Assembly: GCA_039817415.1 (NCBI GenBank)
Contig: JBCBVV010000090.1
Span: forward strand, 1-12,256
DNA from: JALEFZ01 sp039817415
GTDB taxonomy: Bacteria > Bacteroidota > Bacteroidia > J057
Length of the DNA stretch: 12,256 nucleotides
Direction: 5' to 3'
Shown here: positions 7,086-12,256 of the stretch, piece after piece
How the letters are laid out: every line of letters starts with the position of its first letter
Position numbering within the stretch: the stretch's first letter is position 1
Position numbers and translations under genes: made by a program
The notes under the pieces: model-generated
The model's input: only the letters and a program-made list of their open reading frames with translations
Told to the model about the DNA's origin: nothing
The model's database searches: none

Positions 7086-8078
7086 ATGAAATATTGTATT
7101 GGGTTACTAACCCTGTTTTTGTTGTGTATGACGGTCGGCTTCGGCCAGGAAAACCAGGCTCGATGGGTGCGGGAAGAATTGGGAGATGAAAGCCTGAATG
7201 CACACATCCACGTCGAAAAGGTAAGGATGGAAATTACCCATCCAGCAGACTTCCTATTCAATTGGCCTAGTTTCAAAGACTCTCTCGGCGGATTTGAAAT
7301 TATCAAAACGGGTACCATAGATACCCTTGCTTCCAAAGGGTCCAGCCTCACTCGAGGCCAAGAGTTTTTGTTAATGGCCACTGGAGAGGGGCAATTAAGC
7401 CTTCCAGATATTGTGGTCAAAGGTGTCCTTTCCGATGGAGAACAGGACATTACCCTTGGACAAACCTTTATCGACATTGCTACCACTGAGGTCGATACTT
7501 CTGCTGTTTTCAAACCCATCAAAGAAATTGTCTCCATTCCCAAAAGTCTAAACGAACAACTTTTTGCCTTTGGGCTGGCCTTGCTGATCATGGTCTTGCT
7601 TGCCTTGGGTATTTGGTACTACAGAAGATGGAAGGAAGGGAAGCAAATCACCTTTACTCCTCCCCCACCCCAAATTCCTGATCATGAAATTGCCATGGGG
7701 GCCCTCGCCAAATTGGAAGAGAAGAAGTTGTGGCAACAAGGGCAAATCAAAGAGTATTATTCTGAGCTAACAGATATTGTCAGAAGTTATATAGAATCGC
7801 GGTATCGAATTCCTGCCATGGAATCGGTTTCAGATGAAATCCTGAAAGATTTGAAAGGCGAAAACCTAAAAGCCCCTATGCTAAGGGGCCTACATGAGCT
7901 TTTCAACCGTTCTGACCTTGCCAAGTTTGCCAAGTCTCAACCTGAAACCGGCGAAAACTTAGGAGCGATGGACTTTGCCAGAACTTTCGTCAAAGAATCT
8001 AAAGAGCTCATCCCAAGCTGGGAAAAGGAAAAAATGATGCAGGAGGAAGAAGCTAGAAAGGAGGAAGCTGAAGTATGA
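7086..8078 (+). CDS. BatD-related membrane protein (DUF4381-like), first gene of the bat cluster
   Basis: A 330-residue envelope protein. The signal peptide (1-20, cleavage near GFGQ) leads a periplasmic beta-rich domain (about 35-135) resembling the immunoglobulin-like domains of BatD, including the pattern WPSFKDSLGGFEII (60-73). One membrane helix (about 158-178) is followed by a basic stop YYRRWKEGK and a cytoplasmic helical domain (about 197-310, EIAMGALAKLEEKKLWQQGQ... YYSELTDIVRSYIE). This layout and the place directly before BatA match the hypothetical protein found there in other Bacteroidota moxR-bat clusters, and the cytoplasmic part resembles DUF4381. It probably helps assemble the Bat membrane complex. 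Its stop overlaps the BatA start (ATGA), indicating translational coupling. An AAAGGAG sequence (7077-7083) lies only two bases before the ATG, a tighter spacing than usual. The C-terminus is E/K-rich. Confidence 0.85.
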   Translation: MKYCIGLLTLFLLCMTVGFGQENQARWVREELGDESLNAHIHVEKVRMEITHPADFLFNWPSFKDSLGGFEIIKTGTIDTLASKGSSLTRGQEFLLMATGEGQLSLPDIVVKGVLSDGEQDITLGQTFIDIATTEVDTSAVFKPIKEIVSIPKSLNEQLFAFGLALLIMVLLALGIWYYRRWKEGKQITFTPPPPQIPDHEIAMGALAKLEEKKLWQQGQIKEYYSELTDIVRSYIESRYRIPAMESVSDEILKDLKGENLKAPMLRGLHELFNRSDLAKFAKSQPETGENLGAMDFARTFVKESKELIPSWEKEKMMQEEEARKEEAEV

Positions 8079-9082
8079 TAAGTTTTCTCAAACAATTGAG
8101 CTTTGATAGCCCTTGGGTATTGGGATTGTTGGCGATTCCATTTGCCATGATTTTCTGGCACTTGTTCCGACTGCGCAAGCGCTACCCGACCCTCAAACTA
8201 CCCATAACAGCGGGCTTTGCTTCTCATGCCAAGCCCATTCGTGGATTGATCAAGCAAAACCTCTTTATTCTTCGAATTCTTGGACTGAGCTTTTTGATTG
8301 TGGCTCTGGCGCGTCCACAAACCAGCTTCAACGAAGAGAATGTCAATACCGAAGGGATAGATATCATCATGGCGCTAGATATATCAGGTTCGATGAAAGC
8401 ATTGGATTTCCGACCCGATAGATTAGGTGCAGCTAAACTTACTGCTACTGATTTTATCAAAGCTCGCCAGAATGACAGAATTGGCTTGGTAGTCTTCGCG
8501 AGTGAAAGTTTTACCCAGTGTCCCCTCACAACTGACCACCTCATGCTAACCACCCTTTTGCAGGATGTAGATGAGGGCTTGCTTGAGTCAGGTACCGCCA
8601 TCGGAATGGGGCTCGCCACCTCGGTCATTCGCCTAAAGGACAGTGATGCAAAAAGTAAAGTAGTCATTCTCTTGACAGATGGGGACAACAACAGTGGGTT
8701 TATCGATCCTTTAACCGCAGTAGAAGCAGCCAAACAGAACGGCGTTCGCGTCTATACGATTGGAGTAGGGAGGAATGGAACAGCTCCTTATCGGGTAAGA
8801 GGGCCCTTTGGAAACTACACCGTAGTTCAGCAGGAGGTAAAACTCGACGAAAACTTATTGAAACAAATCGCCCAAGAGACGGGTGGAAAATACTATAGCG
8901 TAAAGAACAATCGATCACTGGAACTGGTGTACGAGGAAATTGATAGGCTGGAAAAGACCAGAATTCAAGTTACGCGTATCACTAGGAAAAATGAGCAATT
9001 TCACTGGTTCCTAATCATTGGCGGAATATTGTTATTGGTCGAATGGCTCCTTCGGTACGCAGTTGTGCGATCAATTCCATAA
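8075..9082 (+). CDS. batA: BatA: membrane-anchored von Willebrand factor A protein
   Basis: Component of the Bat (Bacteroides aerotolerance) system, found with MoxR AAA+ ATPases and linked in Bacteroides fragilis to tolerance of oxygen exposure. The protein has 335 residues. Two N-terminal hydrophobic helices (about 13-30 and 62-79) end in the family block ALARPQ (77-82). The VWA domain follows (about 93-290) with an intact metal-ion-dependent adhesion site: DISGS at 102-106, Thr174 in SGTAIG, and TDGDN at 201-205. A C-terminal membrane helix lies at about 310-328 (WFLIIGGILLLVEWLL). The VWA domain is expected to bind a partner through a divalent metal. It starts inside the stop of the preceding gene (ATGA) and ends 10 bases before BatB. 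Its length and layout are standard. Confidence 0.95.
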   Translation: MISFLKQLSFDSPWVLGLLAIPFAMIFWHLFRLRKRYPTLKLPITAGFASHAKPIRGLIKQNLFILRILGLSFLIVALARPQTSFNEENVNTEGIDIIMALDISGSMKALDFRPDRLGAAKLTATDFIKARQNDRIGLVVFASESFTQCPLTTDHLMLTTLLQDVDEGLLESGTAIGMGLATSVIRLKDSDAKSKVVILLTDGDNNSGFIDPLTAVEAAKQNGVRVYTIGVGRNGTAPYRVRGPFGNYTVVQQEVKLDENLLKQIAQETGGKYYSVKNNRSLELVYEEIDRLEKTRIQVTRITRKNEQFHWFLIIGGILLLVEWLLRYAVVRSIP

Positions 9083-9092
9083 CGAAAAGAAC

Positions 9093-10112
9093 ATGATACA
9101 ATACGAACATCCGGAAGCATTTTATCTGCTGTTGGCCTTGATTCCATTAGGGCTACTCTTCCTGTTGTTCATGCAGGGAAGAAAAAAGGCATTGGCCGCT
9201 ATGGGAGAGGAGTCACTAGTCGCCAGGCTCACCCCTACTCAGCCAAAAGCAAAGCATCAATGGAAATTTGCCATGATTGCCTTGGCTTACAGTTTGCTCG
9301 TTCTAGCCCTCGCCAATCCACAAATTGGAGAAGCCAAGGAAAAGGTCAAGCGTTCAGGCGTAGACCTGATGGTCGCCCTTGATATTTCTAATTCGATGCT
9401 GGCCGAGGATGAAAAACCCAATCGCCTTCAAAAAGCTCGTCAGTTTGTTTCCAAGCTAATTGACAAACTAGGAGGGGACCGCGTAGGGATGGTCATCTTT
9501 GCCGGCAATGCCTATTTGCAGGTACCTGTTACAACGGATTACACAGCGACAAAGACCCTTTTAAAAACAGTCTCAACAGACTTGGCCGCTTCACAAGGAA
9601 CAGCTATCGGGGATGCCATTAAATTGACCCACGATGCCTTTGAACGAGGGAAGCATGAGAAGCGTGTGATGCTGATTATCTCTGATGGAGAAAATCACGA
9701 AGGAAACGCACAAGAGATGGCCAAAATGGCTTCTGAAGCTGGCATGACCATTTTTACCATGGGAATTGGCTCAAGTAGAGGAGCTCCCATTCCCATTTAT
9801 AAAAATGGAAGAAGAACCATCAACAATAAAACCGACAAAGGAGGAAGCATCGTCCTGTCCAAACTCAACCCTGATATGCTCCGTGAAGTTGCTGCCATTG
9901 GAGGAGGAAAATACTTGGACCTAAACGTAGATACCTTCCTAGGGGAATTGGCACAAATGGAAAAAGAGGAATACGAAGAGCATGTCTTTACAGATTTTGA
10001 AGATCAATTTCAATGGTTCCTTGGAATCGCGGTGTTATTGTTGATGCTTGAGTTTTTTATATCGGAAAGTAAATCTGGCTGGTTGACGGACTGGTCGATT
10101 TTTAAATCATAA
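9093..10112 (+). CDS. batB: BatB: membrane-anchored von Willebrand factor A protein
   Basis: Second VWA protein of the Bat system, a paralogue of BatA. It has 339 residues from the ATG at 9093. The frame extends upstream to 9018, but that stretch overlaps BatA and codes for non-conserved sequence, while the BatB-like start MIQYEHPEAFYLLLALIP begins at 9093. N-terminal helices lie at about 10-27 and 58-75, ending in ALANPQIGE. The VWA domain (about 88-285) has DISNS at 97-101, Thr170 in SQGTAIGDA and SDGENHEG at 197-204; all MIDAS positions are kept. A C-terminal helix is at about 307-323. The typical BatB insertion with IPIYKNGRR (233-241) before the last part of the VWA domain is present. 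It lies 10 bases after BatA and 2 bases before the TPR gene, so it is surely in the same operon. Confidence 0.95.
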   Translation: MIQYEHPEAFYLLLALIPLGLLFLLFMQGRKKALAAMGEESLVARLTPTQPKAKHQWKFAMIALAYSLLVLALANPQIGEAKEKVKRSGVDLMVALDISNSMLAEDEKPNRLQKARQFVSKLIDKLGGDRVGMVIFAGNAYLQVPVTTDYTATKTLLKTVSTDLAASQGTAIGDAIKLTHDAFERGKHEKRVMLIISDGENHEGNAQEMAKMASEAGMTIFTMGIGSSRGAPIPIYKNGRRTINNKTDKGGSIVLSKLNPDMLREVAAIGGGKYLDLNVDTFLGELAQMEKEEYEEHVFTDFEDQFQWFLGIAVLLLMLEFFISESKSGWLTDWSIFKS

Positions 10113-10114
10113 AT

Positions 10115-10801
10115 ATGAGCGAAACAGGCGGAAATACTTTCAGCAAATTTCTCATCCCTGCCTTGTTATTGGCAGGATTGATTGGGCTGTTTTTCCTTTT
10201 TTCTTCCATGCAATGGTTCACTCCAGAGCATGTCATTCAAACAAGAAGTGGAAATGGAGCCTATGACAAAGAGGAATTTGTAGATGCTCAGGTAGATTAT
10301 AAAAAGGCCCTGGAAAGCCAGTCGGACTATTCTGAAGCCCGCTACAATCTCGGGAATGCCTTGTATAAACAAGAACGCTTCGAGGAAGCGGGTAAAGAGT
10401 ATCGTCAGGCAGCAGAATTAGGTTGGGATGAAGGCCATAGTGCCGATGCCTACCACAACCAAGGCAATGCTTTGCTGAAGGAAAAGAAGTTTAAGGAAGC
10501 GATTAAGGCTTTCAAAAAGGCGGTATCCTATAATCCTCTTGATCCAGAGAGCCGTTATAATTTAGCCTACGCACTACAGATGTTGCAGAACAATCCTGAT
10601 CAGCAAAATGATGATGATAAGGTCGAGCCATCAGAATTTGCCAAGAAGCTCAAAGCACAGGCAGATGAGCTTGTCAACCAAAGGAAATACCAAGATGCCT
10701 TTCAGCTGATGCAAGGTGGTTTACAGAAAGATAAAACAGTCTCCCACTACAACGATTATATAGGTCGACTGCAGGAGGTTTCAGGGGTAAAATCAGAATA
10801 G
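10115..10801 (+). CDS. batC: BatC-like TPR protein, membrane-anchored
   Basis: A 228-residue protein with an N-terminal membrane helix (about 12-31) and a periplasmic domain of tetratricopeptide repeats. These lie at about 45-72 (GNGAYDKEEFVDAQVDYKKA), 75-101 (EARYNLGNALYKQERFEEA), 111-144 (DAYHNQGNALLKEKKFKEAI) and a weaker one at 177-206. It corresponds by position to BatC, the TPR partner of the BatA/BatB pair, and presumably bridges proteins of the complex. It lacks the Q/E-rich linker and C-terminal tail ending in KDW that I associate with Bacteroidota BatC; these are found on the next gene. It starts 2 bases after BatB and is followed by the next TPR gene after 4 bases. The symbol is by synteny and domain. 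Confidence 0.85.
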   Translation: MSETGGNTFSKFLIPALLLAGLIGLFFLFSSMQWFTPEHVIQTRSGNGAYDKEEFVDAQVDYKKALESQSDYSEARYNLGNALYKQERFEEAGKEYRQAAELGWDEGHSADAYHNQGNALLKEKKFKEAIKAFKKAVSYNPLDPESRYNLAYALQMLQNNPDQQNDDDKVEPSEFAKKLKAQADELVNQRKYQDAFQLMQGGLQKDKTVSHYNDYIGRLQEVSGVKSE

Positions 10802-10805
10802 AAAC

Positions 10806-11282
10806 ATGAAACAGATCATACTTATCGCTTTCCTTAGCATGATGGGCTTTTCTGCTTTCGGGCAGACAGCACAAGAATTCTATCACCAAGGAGCACAGCA
10901 ATATATTTTTGGCCAAAAGAAAGAAGCCATTGAATCTGTCCAACAAGGCCTTCAGCTTAATCCCAACGATACTGACCTTAAGGAATTGTATGAAATTCTG
11001 ATGAAAGAGGAAGAGAATCAGCAGAACAAGGACAATCAAAAAGAGAATAAGGATCAGCAAAAAGAGGAGGAACAGAAAGAACAGGACAAACAAGATCAAC
11101 AAAAAGATCAGCAGGAGCAGGAACAACAGGAAAAGCAACAGCCCTCGCAGCCGATGAACATCAGCCAAGAGGATATGGAGAAGTTATTGCAAGCTCTTCA
11201 AATGGAGGAGGAAAAACTCCAGAAGGACATGCAAAAAAGAAAAGTGAAAGTAAGCAAGAAAAAGACTGCCAAGGATTGGTAG
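10806..11282 (+). CDS. Second short BatC-like protein: one TPR, Q/E/K-rich linker, BatC-type C-terminus
   Basis: A 158-residue secreted protein. The signal peptide spans 1-20 (SAFGQ). A single TPR lies at about 22-52 (EFYHQGAQQYIFGQKKEAIE...). Residues about 67-112 consist almost only of E, Q, K, D and N (for example KDQQKEEEQKEQDKQDQQKD) and form a probable extended or coiled linker. The C-terminus SQEDMEKLLQALQMEEEKLQ, then a basic stretch and KDW at the very end, resembles the tail of Bacteroidota BatC. With the preceding gene it makes a two-part BatC, which could arise by splitting or by duplication and divergence. It starts 4 bases after the previous stop, so it is in the same operon. 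A weak hairpin follows its stop. Confidence 0.82.
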   Translation: MKQIILIAFLSMMGFSAFGQTAQEFYHQGAQQYIFGQKKEAIESVQQGLQLNPNDTDLKELYEILMKEEENQQNKDNQKENKDQQKEEEQKEQDKQDQQKDQQEQEQQEKQQPSQPMNISQEDMEKLLQALQMEEEKLQKDMQKRKVKVSKKKTAKDW

Positions 11283-11284
11283 CG

Positions 11285-11306
11285 AGGGGGGATACCCTTT
11301 TTTCAG
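11285..11306 (+). terminator. Possible weak terminator inside the bat cluster
   Basis: AGGG and CCCT can pair around a short loop in the G-rich stretch after the 158-residue gene, followed by a run of six or seven T (11298-11303). The stem is only about 4 base pairs, so this may be an attenuator or nothing. The remaining part of this 102-base gap, up to the ATG at 11385, shows no clear promoter. Confidence 0.2.
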
Positions 11307-11384
11307 GAAAAGAGAATTTTGTAGGTCATTCGTTCTTTGTAGACATTTATACATAGACCTTCATATTCTCACACATACACACTT

Positions 11385-11735
11385 ATGGCGGCACCTCAGG
11401 ATCCCTTGATCGAACATACCTTGCAGTATGCATTGGCTATCAGAGACTTCGGCAAACACTTACCGATGACTGTGGCAAATGTCGAAGACCTAAAAGAGCT
11501 GATTCGAACTTCTGGTACAGTAGGCCAGACCTATATCAAGGCGACTCAAGCACCCAATAAATACGATTATAAGTTGGGGCTTAAAGCTTGCTATGGTCAA
11601 TTGAACAGTACCATTTATTGGCTAAAGCTGGTAGATGTGCAAGGGCAAGGAGAATTGGAAAAAAGGCGGGAACAACTCATTCAGGCCACTTCTGAATTGA
11701 TGAACCTGCTGAAGAAAATTATTGAATCTAGGTAA
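11385..11735 (+). CDS. Four-helix-bundle protein (23S rRNA-intervening-sequence / S23 family)
   Basis: A 116-residue cytoplasmic protein predicted to be almost all helix in four segments: about 6-25, 30-56, 60-84 and 88-115. It matches the plan of the S23/IVP family: an N-terminal helix (DPLIEHTLQYALAIRDF), the RTSGTVGQTYIKA block (41-53, usually R-S-S-x-S-V-x-x-N), then YDYKLGLKACYGQLNSTIYWLKLV (60-83), where members typically carry a YWL(E/K)L motif, and a last amphipathic helix ending KKIIESR. The family was named from proteins encoded within 23S rRNA intervening sequences, but free-standing genes are common in Bacteroidota and their role is not established. Several conserved positions are diverged here (for example Thr49 in place of Asn). 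It lies between the BatC-like genes (102-base gap) and BatD (48-base gap), which is unusual for a bat cluster. Confidence 0.78.
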   Translation: MAAPQDPLIEHTLQYALAIRDFGKHLPMTVANVEDLKELIRTSGTVGQTYIKATQAPNKYDYKLGLKACYGQLNSTIYWLKLVDVQGQGELEKRREQLIQATSELMNLLKKIIESR

Positions 11736-11742
11736 AGGGCAA

Positions 11743-11761
11743 GATACAACGGCCTTGTATC
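11743..11761. repeat. Inverted repeat between the four-helix-bundle gene and batD
   Basis: GATACAA (11743-11749) and TTGTATC (11755-11761) form a perfect 7-base-pair inverted repeat around CGGCC. It lies just after the TAA at 11735 and 22 bases before the batD ATG. No T-run follows, so it is not an intrinsic terminator. It could be an operator or an RNA hairpin. Confidence 0.5.
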
Positions 11762-11783
11762 ATGTCCGGATAACTGTAGAGAT

Positions 11784-12256
11784 ATGAAGCGTATTTTAAG
11801 TTGGATTCTCTTAGGCTTTATGGGCCTGAATCTCCTATCGGCACAAGGTTTTTCTGCCTTTGTGGATAGGAACAAAGTTCAGGTGGGAGGAAATTTTCAA
11901 GTCAGTTTCCGTCTGGATAATGTCCAACGCCAACCCATTGATTATCCCGATTTCAAAGATTTCCAAGTGCTTTCGGGGCCCAATGTCAACCAGGCCTTTA
12001 GCATGACCAATGGGCGAACCAGTCAGAGCATCACTTTTTCCTTTATCCTTCGGGCTGTAAAGGAAGGGAAATTCTCGATTGGAGCTGCCAGTACAGAAAT
12101 CAATGGCAAAAAAATCAAAACGACTCCTATCAAGGTGGAAGTTGTAAAGGGAGCGGCTCCAGCCCCCAACGGCAGCAATCCCAATGCAGCCCAAAACCAA
12201 TCTAATCAGAACGCCGTCAGTAAAGACATTGAGGCGCAAATCAAGGAAGCGATTTT
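11784..12256 (+). CDS. batD: BatD, N-terminal part (cut by the window end)
   Basis: The reading frame from the ATG at 11784 is open to the last base (157 codons), so only the first part of the gene is present. It begins with a signal peptide (MKRILSWILLGFMGLNLLSA, cleavage before QGFSAF). The mature part has the first BatD-type beta domain: FVDRNKVQVGGNFQVSFRL (26-44), YPDFKDFQVLSGP (54-66), MTNGRTSQSITFSF (73-86) and a closing KTTPIKVEVV strand (112-121). A Pro/Asn/Gln-rich linker (about 125-143) and the start of an acidic segment follow. BatD is a large envelope protein that completes the Bat set; homologues have a C-terminal membrane helix not seen here. A short A/G-rich TAGAGAT precedes the ATG. 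Confidence 0.92.
   Translation, partial: MKRILSWILLGFMGLNLLSAQGFSAFVDRNKVQVGGNFQVSFRLDNVQRQPIDYPDFKDFQVLSGPNVNQAFSMTNGRTSQSITFSFILRAVKEGKFSIGAASTEINGKKIKTTPIKVEVVKGAAPAPNGSNPNAAQNQSNQNAVSKDIEAQIKEAI

Noticed and set aside
7055..7591. A 178-codon minus-strand open frame opposite the DUF4381-like gene
   Set aside because: It is Ser/Arg/Pro-rich, matches no family I know, and lies wholly opposite a well-supported gene and its promoter.
8224..8733. A 169-codon minus-strand open frame opposite batA
   Set aside because: It mirrors the conserved VWA coding region, where codon bias leaves the opposite strand open.
9018..9092. Upstream extension of the batB reading frame by 25 codons
   Set aside because: It lies inside the end of batA and codes for non-conserved sequence; the ATG at 9093 begins the normal BatB N-terminus.
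10674..11168. A 164-codon open frame on the minus strand, rich in Leu, Phe and Ile
   Set aside because: It is the antisense of the Q/E/K-rich BatC-like linker; Gln, Glu and Lys codons read backwards give Leu, Phe and Ile. It has no independent support.
11835..12239. A 134-codon minus-strand open frame opposite batD
   Set aside because: The plus strand encodes a clear BatD N-terminus; the opposite frame is a by-product.

Overview
The window looks like chromosomal DNA from a member of the Bacteroidota (Cytophaga-Flavobacteria-Bacteroides group). Three things support this. It has a BatA/BatB/BatC/BatD cluster in the Bacteroidota order. There are TAnnTTTG-type -7 promoter elements ahead of cysS and the bat cluster. 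Most genes have A-rich upstream regions without a good Shine-Dalgarno sequence. I cannot name the genus. I see no mobile elements, CRISPR arrays, tRNAs or rRNAs, and no intergenic gap longer than about 165 bases.

Left part (1-4476, all + strand): cysS (cysteinyl-tRNA synthetase, with an unusual insertion of about 40 residues after its KMSKS loop) has its own promoter. It is followed by a tight three-gene unit: a secreted M28-family zinc peptidase or glutaminyl cyclase-like lipoprotein, a membrane-anchored family 2 glycosyltransferase (TTG start), and an ECF-type sigma factor whose start overlaps the glycosyltransferase end by 13 bases. A strong intrinsic terminator closes the unit.

Middle part (4477-6991): an unrecognised 282-residue exported or membrane-anchored protein follows a 163-base leader rich in inverted repeats. 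It converges on a small two-helix membrane protein on the minus strand, and a bidirectional terminator lies between them. Divergent from the small gene is a secreted protein of 403 residues with TPR-like repeats.

Right part (6992-12256, all + strand): the bat (Bacteroides aerotolerance) cluster. The order is a DUF4381-like BatD-related membrane protein, BatA and BatB (membrane-anchored von Willebrand A proteins with intact MIDAS motifs), a membrane-anchored TPR protein (BatC-like), a second short secreted TPR protein with a Q/E/K-rich linker and a BatC-like C-terminus, a four-helix-bundle protein of the 23S rRNA-intervening-sequence (S23) family, and the start of BatD, cut by the window end. 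In known clusters MoxR (AAA+ ATPase) and a DUF58 protein usually lie just upstream. Here they are absent and the cluster begins with its own promoter-like element and a set of TTAAc direct repeats.

Most of the window is ordinary. The items most worth a second look are the two-part BatC arrangement, the S23-family gene inside the bat cluster, the repeat array ahead of the cluster, and the CysS insertion.
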